This document shows, piece by piece, positions 10,576 through 20,699 of a DNA stretch of 64,000 nucleotides; positions within the stretch are counted from its first letter, which is position 1, and each line of letters opens with the position of its first letter. Origin of the DNA: Toxotes chatareus (taxonomy: Eukaryota > Chordata > Actinopteri > Toxotidae). The notes beneath the pieces were generated by a model. The model saw only the letters and a list, made by a program, of their open reading frames with translations, was not told the DNA's origin and did not search any database. Position numbers and translations under genes: made by a program. Location of the stretch: assembly GCA_016801885.1 (NCBI GenBank), contig JAFBJY010001331.1:1-64000 (forward strand), given 5' to 3'.

Positions 10576-10977
10576 TCAATGAAGTAGCTCCGACATCTCC
10601 TCAAACTTGACAGACAGTCCCTTCACCGATCTCAACAGGTGTTCGGACTGTCTTCCGATGTTATCAATCTGTCTCCGTTCCTCCTCAGATCGGGCTGAGA
10701 TGTCACTGATCAGTCCTTCGATCCGAGCTATCTTCTGGTGGAATTCCGTCTGCTGATTACTACTGAACCCGTGGTGCTGTTTTATCTCCGCGCTTAGCGG
10801 TAGTGCCGATTTGCCATCAGCGGTTTTTCCAATTCTCCGATAGATCAGGGCAATACCCAGGCCAATTGATAGTATCCCTGCTATCAATGTCCAATAAATA
10901 AATAGATCCTCCACGTCTTCCAGGGACAGCGCTTCCAGGCACACCAGACGCCAGAGTTGCTTGGAGAGGGGGGATCA
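10576..10977 (-). CDS. Unrecognised small open frame: one membrane segment plus coiled coil
   Basis: The minus strand is open for about 130 codons from an in-frame TGA near 10977 to the TGA that closes the frame at 10576 (last residues MSELLH). It has no ATG near its 5' end; the first possible start is a GTG at 10944. The N-terminal part reads SLEDVEDLFIYW and then a single hydrophobic helix, TLIAGILSIGLGIALIY, followed by basic YRRIGKTADGK. The C-terminal half is charged and heptad-like (IARIEGLISDISARSEEERR, HLLRSVKGLSVKFEEMSEL), suggesting a coiled coil. Composition is clearly protein-like rather than random. It sits just 5' of a LINE remnant on the same strand, so it could be an accessory ORF of a mobile element or an exon of an unrelated gene. 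I do not recognise the family. Confidence 0.4.
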
Positions 10978-10990
10978 TGGTTTGGTGTCA

Positions 10991-11540
10991 CATTATTAAG
11001 GTTGACAGCAGAAGTGGGCTTAACCTTATACATTTTAAATATATTTTGTACTCTAATATCTTTTTAACATATTATTTATTAGCCTTTTTTAATCAACCTT
11101 TTAAGCCGCATGAAATTAAATATTAATGAACTTCTGACATGACAATATTTATTAAACATTTCTCTTTGACAGTTACAATTACTTTACTGTCAAAGTCTCT
11201 GGGTCAGTTTTGTCTCTGTGGACTGTAGGGAAGAAGAGTCAGGATGAAGAGACAGAAAAGGAGGAAAGAATTTCAAATGTGGTTCTTCATGTTCTCTCAG
11301 TCAGAGTGAACAGTTTGACACAAAGTTGGGATGATCTGAATGATGCACATTAAAGACAATTAACCCAAGAAAACAAGCACAGAGTTAAAGAGAACTGATC
11401 AGGTGGAGAGCTGCCTGCTGTGTACTCTGTTAGACTGTGTGTGCTATTCCTGTTCTTGCATGTGACTCTTGATCAGACTTGTCTGTCCTGATTTTTCGTG
11501 TGTCTGAGCTCACACTCTGTTTTACTGGTTTCCCTCTCAG
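10991..11540. other. Intron before NLR N-terminal exon, copy B
   Basis: No gene. From about 11385 onward it matches the copy A intron (CAGGTGGAGAGCTGCCTG, then TGTGACTCTTGATCAGACTT), and it ends with a pyrimidine-rich acceptor, TTTCCCTCTCAG, at 11529-11540. Confidence 0.55.
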
Positions 11541-11691
11541 ACCACCTAAAGTCCAGAAAATGAGTGTTTGTGTGGAGGAAAAGGAGGACAGAGCAGAGTC
11601 TCCAGGATCCAGCTGTCTGTCTATGAAGAGTGACTGGTCCAAACAGAGATCCTCCAAACTTCAGTAATGAACCTGGACCCTCAGACACAAA
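11541..11691 (+). pseudogene. NLR N-terminal exon, copy B (start kept, frameshift inside)
   Basis: The exon has good borders: acceptor TCTCAG|ACCACC and donor ACAAA|GTAAGAG (donor begins 11692). An ATG at 11560 opens the frame with MSVCVEEKEDRAESPG and SCLSMKSDWSKQ, the usual short N-terminus of fish NLRC3-like proteins. The frame then shifts by one base near 11648. The typical ending (PPNFSNEPGPSDT) is present but out of frame, so the direct frame meets TAA at 11665. If spliced to a FISNA exon it would not give a full protein unless the indel is a sequencing error. It is 120-140 codons shorter than a death-fold domain and is not a PYD or CARD. Confidence 0.6.
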
Positions 11692-12807
11692 GTAAGAGAA
11701 CTGCTACAAACCTGTGAACCTCCAAACTTAATTTAACAGGGTTTACTGTGTTGAGGTCCTGCAGTTGTCATCACTATCTGTAACTGTTGTGTGACACTGC
11801 TGTGTAGCCACAAACATGAGGAAGAGGACCCAAATGCAGAAACCCCAGGACGGAAAAATGAGTGAATTAAAAGTTCTGTTATTTCACTCAAACTCTCTGG
11901 AAAAAGTCCAGGGCAGGAAACAAAAGTTCAACAACTAAAAATCATCCAAAATGGAGAAAACCTTCAGAAACAGAAACTCTAATCCAAACGTCCTTACTGG
12001 TGACAGAACAAAATAACAGAGGAAAGTGGAAACAGGAGGCAAATCCAGGACAGTGCACAGGCAGGGAAACAGATAAGACAACTAAGAGAAGGCTCCAGGA
12101 CGAGAACAGAGACTCCAGGAGGTGAACCACAGGTGCAAACATGAGCTGAGACACAGACTAACTGACAAAGGAACAGGGGGAGCAACAAGACTTAAATACA
12201 CAGGAGGTCATTTACAACAGGTGACACAAATCAGGGCGGGCAGGCAATCGACAACTGAGAGAAAGCTGATAAAGACAGGAAGTAAATTATGAACAGGGAC
12301 CAGCGTTTCAAAATGAAACAGGAAAAGCCAAAAACCAGAACCAAAGTGACATGATTTCAAAAACAAAAGGAAGGAAAGTACTACCAACACTTAAGAAACT
12401 GAAAAAACTCATTAAGAGTTCAAGGGGTTATAAAGAGTTTAACCAAAAGTCCAAAAGAGTTCAAGGCCTGTCAAGGCCATCCAAAACAGTCCCCTTAGAA
12501 GCTGATAGTCGAAGTAACTGCTGTAGAGTCGGCAGAAAGTAAGTTCTTCCTAGTTCTGTTGGCACATCATATAGCACCAAATGTAGATCAATCTGCCGAT
12601 CAAAATAGTCCCTAAGAAATGTGAATTTTCCTCCTGTTTATCTGTTAAAAACTACAGACAACAGGTGTCTCAGCAAATTACTGAGCCTTTTTAAAAATTA
12701 GTATTTATATAGATTTTCAAATTCAGTGTGAACCTTTAATGATTAACTGAACGAACAGTGTTGTTTATGGATGCTAGTGTGTTGCCTCCATCCTTCTGTA
12801 TAGTGTG
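11692..12807. other. NLR intron with inserted repeat (about 11800-12530)
   Basis: The flanks match the copy A intron. The middle is a foreign insertion rich in GAACCACAGGTGCAAACATG-type words and beginning near GAGGACCCAAATGCAGAAAC, a style of A/G-rich dispersed fish repeat. A similar GGACCCAAAAGCAGA word occurs at about 43178. No transposase frame or clean terminal repeats were found. Confidence 0.4.
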
Positions 12808-13928
12808 CAGTGCAAGATTCAATTCAACTCAGTTTTATTTATATAGCGCCTTCCGCTGTCAAAATTGTCTCAAAGTGCTTTACAGAGACCCAGAGCCTGA
12901 CCCCAGAGCAAGCACTTAAGGCGACAGTGGCAAGGAAAACTCCCTTTTAACAGGAAGAAACCTTGAGCAGAACCTGGCTCATATGGGGGACCCTCCTGCC
13001 GATGGCCGGGCTGGGTGAAAGGAGGAAAAGGAGGAAGACAGGACAGCTAGGAATGGAGGAGAGGGGGAGAAGGACATGCAGCATATAACACATGATACAA
13101 ACAGGGTTGGCAATGGAAAAAGACAGCCAGCATTCAGATTACAGAACAGTTAGTGGATAATGTGTGCTCAGCAGATTACTGTTATGATAGGAGACAGAGC
13201 ACAGAAGTAAGAAGCTGTCATGATTGGTAATTATTTACATTACAATCTGCATAGAATATTAATCCAAAATGTATCTGTAGCAGAGTGGGACATTAAACAT
13301 AGTAATGTGTTAGAAATGGATCATTGTAGACAATAAACAGCAGCAGGTGGGTGGAGCCAGGACCACAGAACCTGCAGCTCCGAGCCAGAGGTACCTGCAG
13401 AAAGGTACAGCGAAAGAGAGACCAGAGAGAAACAAACAGGACTACGGGACAGAGAGGACACAGAGTTAATGACATGTAATAAAGGTTAATAAATGTAAGA
13501 GTAGGTCTGAGAAAGAGGAAGAGGAGAAGTGTGCAGAGGATCATGGGAAGTCCCCAGCAGCCTCGACCTATAGCAGCACAACTAAGGGATAGTTCAGCTG
13601 CCTGAGCCAGCCCTACTATGGGCTTTATCCTTAATCCTTGTGTTGTGTTCCAGTCAAATTTGGCCGATTCAAGAGTTTTATCACTGAAAAATGTAGTTAA
13701 TTTGATCAGACTAACGTAAGACTCCTCGACTTTGTCCACAAAGAGGATTTCAACACACAATATAAATTGTATTCATTTGCATACAATATTGTGTGTTTTA
13801 TTCAACTTTGTAAACTCTTGGTGTTTCCAGTTACAAGTGACTGGTCATTAGAAATGAATGGGGAGACTACAAATAGTGTAAAAATAGAGCTCAGGTACAT
13901 CCTCATTTGTTAGATGGACACATGCCTG

Positions 13929-13952
13929 CACACACACACACACACACACACA

Positions 13953-13992
<40 letters not shown>
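13929..13992. repeat. Compound (CA)n(CT)n(CA)n microsatellite
   Basis: CA run, then CT run from about 13952, then CA again from 13973. A simple repeat inside the piggyBac-like element. Confidence 0.95.
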
Positions 13993-13994
<2 letters not shown>

Positions 13995-14061
13995 GAGTTC
14001 CTTGGCAACCACTATGGGAAACTTTACCCAAAAGAGTCACCTGTTGGAAGTTCTCACAGAC

Positions 14062-14404
14062 AGTTGCAACATTTATTCATTTTCTATACCGCCTGATCTG
14101 TCAGGGTCAGGGGGAGCTGGAGCCTATCCCAGCTGACTCTGGGCAAGAGGGTACACCCTGTACTGGTTACCAGTCAATTGCAGGGCTGACACACAAAGAT
14201 AGACAAAGACAGACAACCATTCACGCACACCTAGGGGCAATTTAGAGTAGCCAGTTAATCTAATGTGCATGTTTTTGGGATTGTGAGAGGAGGCCGGAGT
14301 AAACGGAGAAAGCCCACGCAGATGCAGGGAGAGCTCCCACAGAGGTTTCGAACCTGGAACCCTCTTGCCGTGAGGCAGCAGTGCTAACCACTGCACCACC
14401 GTGC
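14062..14404. repeat. Abundant fish interspersed repeat (SINE-like, with tRNA-style B-box word)
   Basis: The sequence has ATACCGCCTGATCTGTCAGG, CTGGAGCCTATCCCAGCTGA, GGGGCAATTTAGAGTAGCCA, then GGTTTCGAACC and AGTGCTAACCACTGCACCAC. This is one of the commonest dispersed sequences in fish genomes. The last two words resemble a Pol III B box and a tRNA-like end read from the opposite strand, so it could be a SINE or the terminal part of a LINE or DNA element. No gene is implied. Confidence 0.65.
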
Positions 14405-14497
14405 ATAACATAGTTTCAATAATATTGAACTTTTGGTATACTTTGGTATATAATGCTTTTTTGAGGCCTTGCTCACAGTTCATTGTGTGGCAGTACC

Positions 14498-14626
14498 ATG
14501 GCAGCTGGATATACAGTAAGTGAGGCTCTTGACTATATATTTGATCACCACACTGGTGAGGAAGAGAGAGGCCAGGAAACTGACAGTGGGGATGGATTAG
14601 AGCTCACTTTGACCCAAAGTATTTGA
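14498..14626 (+). pseudogene. piggyBac-like transposase, N-terminal remnant
   Basis: From ATG 14498 a 42-codon frame reads MAAGYTVSEALDYIFDHH and then an acidic stretch (TGEEERGQETDSGDG) before TGA at 14624. An aliphatic EAL..IF start followed by an acidic linker is the usual N-terminus of piggyBac transposases in fish. It lies on the left-to-right strand inside the TTAA-bounded element, in the expected place. The catalytic DDD domain is absent. Confidence 0.45.
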
Positions 14627-14684
14627 TAAATAGTATACTATGTTTCATCAGATTATTTCTTACATTCAAAATAATCCAGAAAGG

Positions 14685-14830
14685 GGCGGTGCGGTGGTGC
14701 AGTGGTTGGCACTGTTGCTTCGTGGCAAGAGGGTTCTGGGTTCCAGCCTCAGTATAGGTGCTCCTGTGTGGAGTTTGTATGCTATCACTGTGTAGAGGGT
14801 TGCGTCAGGAAGGGCATCCAGCAAAATAAC
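14685..14830. repeat. Second SINE-like fish repeat
   Basis: Contains GGTGGTGCAGTGGTTGGCAC (tRNA A-box-like), TCGTGGCAAGAGGGTTCTGG, TGTGGAGTTTGTATGCTATC and GGGTTGCGTCAGGAAGGGCA. It is related to, but inverted relative to, the repeat at 14062-14404. Its target duplication was not resolved. Confidence 0.6.
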
Positions 14831-15268
14831 ATACCAAATTTGAAAATTAGATTTCTGGTAGGCCACAGAGAAAGGTCACTTTCAGATAATTTCATCAATC
14901 AATCATCAATCAGTCAGAAAGTGGAACAACAATATTCAAAATAAATAATTAAATTTGTGTTTTTTGGAACTCGAATTCAAGATGTATAAGCTCAGATCAG
15001 AGAGCTATACAGGCCATAAATAACAAATAGAAGTTCAAGACTTGTAATGTAAACAAGAATTTAAATTGATTTAAGAAATCGAACAGAACAAATAGTGATA
15101 ATATGTGTATTTTTATAGTTTATGAAGAATCTTAATGGAACGGTCATTTGTGACCGGAAAACAAAATGTTTAACAAGAAATTAACACAACCTGAGGGTTA
15201 ACTGTAACAGTGTCTATAGTAATAATTGTGACTAACTATAGGTTTAGTCATAATAACTAAAACTGTAA

Positions 15269-15967
15269 CTACAAGGTTAAGGTTTTAAGCTTAATTTTAA
15301 AATTAGAGAGGGTGTCTGCTTCCTGAACCCAAACTGGCAGTTGGTTCCACAGGAGAGGGGCCTGATAGCTAAAGGCTCGGCCTCCCATTCGACTTTTAGA
15401 GATTTTGGGAACCATAAGCAAACCTGCATTCTGGGAACGAAGCAATCTGTTGGGATAATATGGTACTATCAGCTCTTTAAGATATGAAGGAGCCTGGCCA
15501 TTGAGGGCCTTATATGTAAGGAGAAGTATTTTAAAATCAATTCTGGATTTTGCAGGAAGCCAATGAAGAGAAGTTAGTACAGGAGTAATATGATCTCTCT
15601 CTGCTAATTCCACTCAGTACTCTCGCTGCAGCATTTTGGATCAGCTGGAGGCTTTTAGAGAGTTAACTGGACATCCTGATAATAGGGAATTACAGTAGTC
15701 CAAAGCATGGACTAATTTTTCAGCATCACTCTGCGACAGAATGTTCCTAATCTTAACGATATTATGCAGGTGAAAGAAGGCGGTCCTAGAGACTTGTTTT
15801 ATATGCGAGTTAAAGAACATGTCTTGATCAAAAATAACTCCAAGGTTCCTCACAGTCGTACTGGAGGCTAAATTAATGCCATCCAGAGTAACTATATGAT
15901 TAGATAAACTGTTTCTGAGGTGTTTGGGACCAAACACAATAACCTCAGTTTTGGCTGAATTCAACAA
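15269..15967 (-). pseudogene. LINE RT C-terminal (thumb and tail) coding remnant
   Basis: Two minus-strand frames together read MLNSAKTEVIVFGPK, TVRNLGVIFDQDMFFNSHIK (15641-15967) and then HITPVLTSLHWLPAKSRIDF, FKILLLTYKALNGQAPSYL (15269-15613). These are the typical post-catalytic motifs of fish L2/jockey-type LINEs. A frameshift near 15640 separates them. The palm with its catalytic aspartates is missing upstream. Confidence 0.8.
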
Positions 15968-16445
15968 GAAGTCTGGGGCAACTCAGCAAGATCTATGGGA
16001 GAGAAGCAGTCTACAGAGAAATCAGGACCTGCAGACATTTCAATTAGTGGATAGCCACTTCTTTTTCAGCTTTTCGTGATATCTGCTTTAAAGTATGTAT
16101 TTGCAAATCATACCATCCTCTGATTAATGACCTTCATTTTCAGAGGGCGATAGAGTCAAGAGTCGTGCGTAGTGAAGTGGCAGTACTATCAACTAGAAAA
16201 TCTATATCTGCTGGGGTAAAGTATGTAAAGTCTGTAAAACTGGCACATGGCATCAGAGTTAATAATGATGGAATAACTTTCTTGTATTTAGTAACAGCAG
16301 CATTAGACAGATATATACAGAAGTTAATTTTTTCCCCCAGATACTGTGCAGTTCATTATTGTAAATTCAAATGTTATTAAAGAATGATGGGATAAAACAG
16401 GGTTCTGAGGGAATACTGTCAAATATTCAGCTTCTATGCCATAGG

Positions 16446-16976
16446 TCAGTACAAGATCAAAGGTGTGATTAAAACAGTGAGTTGCTTTGTTAACATTTTG
16501 AATGAAGCCAATTGAGTCAAATACTGAACAGAATGCAGTCTTAAGTCATTGTCAGTATCTACATGAATATTAAAGTCGCCCGCTATAATTGCTTTATCTG
16601 TACAAAGCACTAAATCAGATAAAAATTCAGTGAATTCAGACAAGAACTCTGAGTAAGCAGCAGGTGGACGATACACCACAGCAAACAGGACTGGTTTTTC
16701 TGTCTTCCAGTTTGGATGTGAGAGGCTGAGGATAAGGCTTTCAAATGTGCTATATTTCAGCTTAGGTCTGGGATTAATTAATAAACTTGAGTGGTAGATT
16801 GCTGCCACTCCTCCTCCTCGGCCTGAGCCTCGAGGAATGTCATAATTAATATGACTAGCAGGGGTTGACTCATTTAGACTGACATACTCTTCCTCTTGCA
16901 GCCAGGTCTCAGTAAGACAGAATAAATCAATCTGCTGATCCATTATCAAATCATTTACTAACAGAGATTTAGACAA
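16446..16976 (-). pseudogene. LINE AP-endonuclease domain remnant
   Basis: The minus-strand frame of 176 codons contains LFCLTETWL (catalytic glutamate region of the exonuclease-endonuclease-phosphatase fold), GRGGGVAAIYHSSL, VLFAVVYRPP and AIIAGDFNIHVDTDND (the GDFN motif). The usual SDH motif near the C-terminus lies past a frameshift, at about 16360-16400. This is the target-nicking domain of a non-LTR retrotransposon. It is broken after about residue 160. Confidence 0.85.
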
Positions 16977-17714
16977 GATAGATCTAATGTTTAATAACCC
17001 AAATTATAGTGTTTTTAGATTGAGACAACTTAATTGTATTAATTTGTTTGAGGTTTTTATGAATAACACCTCTTGTCTTTTTTTGGTTTATACAGTTTTC
17101 TTTGTTTCGTGAGCAAACAGTCTATAGGATAAGGGGAATAGGAATAGTAGGAATCATGGGAGGTGACAGCTCTAGAAAAACTTCAGAGAAATGTGTAGGA
17201 CTGAACTCTGCCTTCTGGTCTCAACCCTGGCTTGTAATGTCTTTGGTGGTCTAATAAAATTTGCTTCTAATAAAATCTGTTTCTAGAAATGAGAGCTGAA
17301 CTACCAAAGTGGGATGGATGCTATCTCTGCTAATCAGACCAGGTTTTCCACAAAAAGTTTTCCGACTGTTTATGAAGACCACGCTGTTTGTTGGAGATGT
17401 TAAATCTCCAACGAGCCATGCAGAACAGATGCTTGACTAAAGTGAACATAAGTATACGTGACGTTAAAATTAGGAAATTAACCACAGTGCACCAAAAAAA
17501 TTGTGTTCATTGATGAGCTAGGAAAACTTACACTACACTACAGTACACCACAGTGCCGAAGCAAGAAACAGGAAGTGAGACATTACGTTACCACTAAAGT
17601 CTAGTTGATGATGTTGCTGCAGGACGTCAGCTGAGAGTTCCCAGAATGGCTTTGTCCTCAGAGAATTTATCAGTGTTTGATTTAATAGGAATAAAAATGT
17701 GTTTGTGTTTTCAG

Positions 17715-17837
17715 AGGTCAGGACCACAGACTGAGAGCAGAGTCTCCAGGATCCAGCTGTCTGTCTATGAAGAATGACAGGTCCAAACAGTTTAATCCTC
17801 CAGACTTGAGTCATGAACCTGGACCCTCAGACACAAA
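17715..17837 (+). CDS. NLR N-terminal exon, copy C (in frame with the FISNA-NACHT exon)
   Basis: The acceptor is TGTGTTTTCAG (ends 17714) and the donor is ACAAA|GTAAGAG (begins 17838). The frame reads AESPGSSCLSMKNDRSKQ and FNPPDLSHEPGPSDT with no stop and leaves two bases of a codon, exactly what the next exon's first base at 18831 completes. An in-frame ATG at 17767 could start translation, giving a 24-residue leader. The start used by copy B (MSVCVEE) is not present here; sequence before AESPG differs. This is the only one of the three N-terminal exons without a lesion, and it lies about 1 kb upstream of NACHT exon 1. Its role in the protein is unknown; it is too short for a CARD or pyrin domain. 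Confidence 0.6.
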
Positions 17838-18830
17838 GTAAGAGAGTGTTTCTAGGACCTGAGGATGATTCAGTTCTCAGATATATTTGAAGGAAACAGG
17901 GAGACACCAGGGGCCAGATCCATACAACTGTGTCCACACAGAGACAGAAATATGCACACACACTCTTTTCACCAGATTTATAAAGCAGAGCTTTCTCATG
18001 TTACTGTTTTATCAGTCTCAGTCATTGTGAGAGTTGGTGTATGAACACGGGCCTGATTGCCACTTCCAGAGTCTGTAGACCTGTCAATGAAGAGAAGGAC
18101 AAAGAAGAAACACAGTGTCTCCATGTTGGACGTTCCACTTTAATGATTTACATGTCTGAGCATTTAACAGCTTCTAGACATTGTGAACCAATTGTGTAAA
18201 CAAAACATTTAGTCTCAGCTCAGGTCGTGCTGCTAAAATCATTTGTTGTCAGGTTTCTGGGATTTAATGACTGTTGGAAAGGAGCAGAATGTCCTCACAC
18301 TGGATTGTAGCTCCCAAAAAAGTTTGATCAGACTGAAAAAGGAAAGGCTTTGACCCTACAGGGTCTTCATGAGTTAAATGGTCAACATGACAACGAGCTG
18401 ATAGGACTCAGTACATCATCAAGATAAAATACATGATCAGAACCTGAAAGAATCCCAACAATCTCACAGTAATCCACCCAAAAAATCCAAGAGTATCTCA
18501 GTAAGTTCAAATATTTGGAAAATGTATAAGATATAAAATCTGAGAGAAAGATCCAGAACAAGAGCTGGACTGCAGACAGTCAGAGCAGCACTGTACAAAG
18601 TAAGACTGTACATCTGTCTGCTCATGTCATCATCTCTGAAAACAGGACCTGTGGTTTGATACAGTCATTTGTTCTATCATACAGCTTTGGCATTTAAGAT
18701 GATTAGAAATACCACAAAATGAAAAAGCTTTTCTTTGCTTGTCTTTAGTTTTTATGCAGCTGATGAAAGAAATGAGCAGATTCTCAGATTCTCTTTCTTT
18801 AGTCTGACATTGTTTCTTCTGTGTCAGCAG
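17838..18830 (+). other. Intron 1 of NLR copy 1 (phase 2)
   Basis: Bounded by GTAAGAG and TTCTTCTGTGTCAGCAG. No other gene seen. The part after about 18391 is duplicated at 23834-24296, ahead of NACHT exon 2. Confidence 0.65.
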
Positions 18831-20699
18831 ATTTTCAGCAGACAGTGGTCTGCAGGAGGTTTTAGATGAACATAAGATCAGTCTGAGGAGGAGATGTGAA
18901 CATGTGACTGAAGGAACTGATGGAACAGGAAGTGAAACCCTCCTCAACACGATCTACACTGAGCTCTACATCACAGAGGGAAAGAGTGAAGAGGTTAATA
19001 CCCAACATGAGGTGAGGCAGCTGGAGACAGCTTCCAAGATGGAGACCCTCCATGACACTCCAATCAAGTGCCATGAAATCTTTAAAGCCTTACGTGACCA
19101 ACAGAGACACATCAGAGTCGTTCTGACGAACGGCGTCGCTGGCGTTGGAAAAACCTTCTCAGTACAGAAGTTCACTCTGGACTGGGCAGAGGGCTCTGAA
19201 AACCAAGACGTCAGTCTGCTGGTTCTGCTTTCGTTCAGGGAGCTGAACCTGATCAAAGATGAGCAGTACAGTCTTCTCATGCTGCTCCACGTTTTCCATC
19301 CAACATTAAAGAAGGTCACAGCAGAGAAGCTCGCTGTCTGTAAAGTGTTGTTCATCTTTGACGGCCTGGATGAAAGCAGACTTTCACTGGATTTCAGCAA
19401 CAGGGAGGTCGTGTCTGATGTCTCACAGAAGTCATCTGTCAACGTACTGCTGACAAACCTCATCCAGGGGAATCTGCTTCCCTCTGCTCTGGTCTGGATA
19501 ACTTCTCGACCTGCGGCAGCCAATCAGATCCCTCCTGCATGTGTTGACAGGGTAACAGAAGTACGAGGCTTCACTGATGCCCAGAAGGAGGAGTACTTCA
19601 GGAGGAGATTCAGTGATGAAGAGCTGTCCAGAAGAATCATCTCACACATCAAGACATCCAGGAGCCTCCACATCATGTGTCAGATCCCGGTCTTCTGCTG
19701 GATCTCTGCTACAGTTCTGGAGCACATGTTGACCACAGAGCAGAGAGGAGAGCTGCCCAAGACCCTGACTGACCTGTACTCACACTTCCTGCTGGTTCAG
19801 ACAAAGAGGAAGAAGCACAAGTATGATGAGGGACATGAGACGAGTTCACATGAGCTGATGAAGGCTGACAGGGAAGTTCTTCTGAAGCTGGGGAGGCTGG
19901 CGTTTGAACATCTGGAGAAAGGAAACATCATGTTCTACCAAGAAGACCTGGAGCAGTGTGGTCTTGATGTCACAGAGGCCTTGGTTTACTCAGGAGTTTG
20001 TACAGAGATCTTTAAAAGAGAGAGTGTGATCTTCCAGAAAACAGTCTACTGCTTTGTTCATCTGAGCATTCAGGAGTTTCTGGCTGCAGTCTACATGTTC
20101 CACTGTTACACAGAGAGGAAGACAAGAGTGCTGAGAACTTTCCTGGGACAAGATGACGAACACTGGGACTCAAAGCCAGAGTCTTTTATCAGGAAGACTT
20201 TTAAGCATTTCGGAAATAACAATAGCAGCTACCCATCACTTGATGTCCTCCTCAGTGATGCCATGGTGAAATCCCTCCAAAGTAAAAATGGCCACCTGGA
20301 CCTGTTTGTTCGCTTCCTTCATGGCCTGTCTCTGGAGTCCAACCAGAGACTATTAGGAGGCCTTCTGGGTCAGACAGAGAACAGACCAGAAATCATCCAG
20401 ACAGCCATCAACAACCTGAAGGAGATGAACAGAGATGATATCTCTCCTGACAGAAGCATCAACATCTTCCACTGTCTGATGGAGATGAACGACCGCTCAG
20501 TACATCAGGAGATCCAAGAGTTCCTGAAGTCAGAGAACAGATCAGAGAAGAGACTCTCTGAGATCCATTGTTCAGCTCTGGCCTACGTTCTTCAGATGTC
20601 AGAGGAAGTTCTGGATGAGTTGGACGTTAAGAAGTACAACACATCAGAAGAGGGACGACGGAGACTGATCCCAGCTGTGTGGAACTGCAGAAAGGCTGT
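18831..20699 (+). CDS. NLRC3-like NLR, FISNA-NACHT exon (copy 1)
   Basis: A 1869-base exon, open throughout, flanked by GTCAGCAG and GCTGT|GTAAGT. It encodes about 623 residues of a cytosolic NOD-like receptor of the fish NLR-C group; such proteins are thought to oligomerise on nucleotide binding and tune innate signalling. The start (SLRRRCEHVTEG ... ETLLNTIYTELYITEG) is the FISNA region. NACHT follows, with Walker A GVAGVGKT (19132-19155), Walker B VLFIFDGLDE (about 19345-19374), a TSRPA sensor (about 19500) and a winged-helix stretch with FVHLSIQEFLAA (about 20055). All key ATPase residues are present. No ATG opens the frame, so the start must come from an upstream exon such as 17715-17837. 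The apparent TAA at 20701 lies inside the splice donor. It reads on to the LRR exon at 21358 with matching phase. Confidence 0.9.

Larger units (their letters stand above)
13635..15197. mobile_element. Non-autonomous piggyBac-like element inserted in the LINE
   Basis: The piece is bounded by TTAA at 13631-13634 and 15198-15201, the obligate piggyBac target. The left end reads TCCTTGTGTTGTGTTCCAGT. The reverse complement of the right end reads CCCTCAGGTTGTGTTA, with a second matching block around TTCCGGTCA further in, so the ends are imperfect inverted repeats. LINE sequence resumes on the other side. Inside are a microsatellite, two SINE-like repeats and a transposase N-terminal remnant (14498-14626), so most of the transposase is gone. 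Confidence 0.6.
12808..17510 (-). mobile_element. Minus-strand LINE (L2/jockey-like), internally deleted and interrupted by piggyBac
   Basis: The 3' end lies near 12808 with the widespread fish signature TTTATTTATATAGCGCC, followed by GACAGTGGCAAGGAAAACTC (about 12924-12943). The 3' UTR continues to 13630, is split by a TTAA-flanked insertion, and resumes at 15201. RT C-terminal coding follows (15269-15967), then endonuclease (16000-16976), then non-coding 5' sequence to about 17510. The RT core between the endonuclease and the thumb is absent, a deletion of the catalytic part. The NLR N-terminal exon at 17715 begins just beyond. A piece of this LINE's 5' part is repeated at 23186-23815 through the NLR duplication. 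Confidence 0.75.

Noticed and set aside
13293..13760. 155-codon minus-strand open frame
   Set aside because: It spans LINE 3' UTR and the piggyBac end; no protein similarity.
14360..14404. Possible tRNA gene (GGTTTCGAACC and A-box-like words)
   Set aside because: No cloverleaf can be formed around the words; they belong to a SINE-like repeat.
14124..14483. 119-codon minus-strand open frame
   Set aside because: It is the antisense of an abundant fish interspersed repeat (14062-14404).
18966..19523. 185-codon minus-strand open frame (and its twin at 24432-24989)
   Set aside because: Shadow of the NACHT coding frame on the opposite strand.
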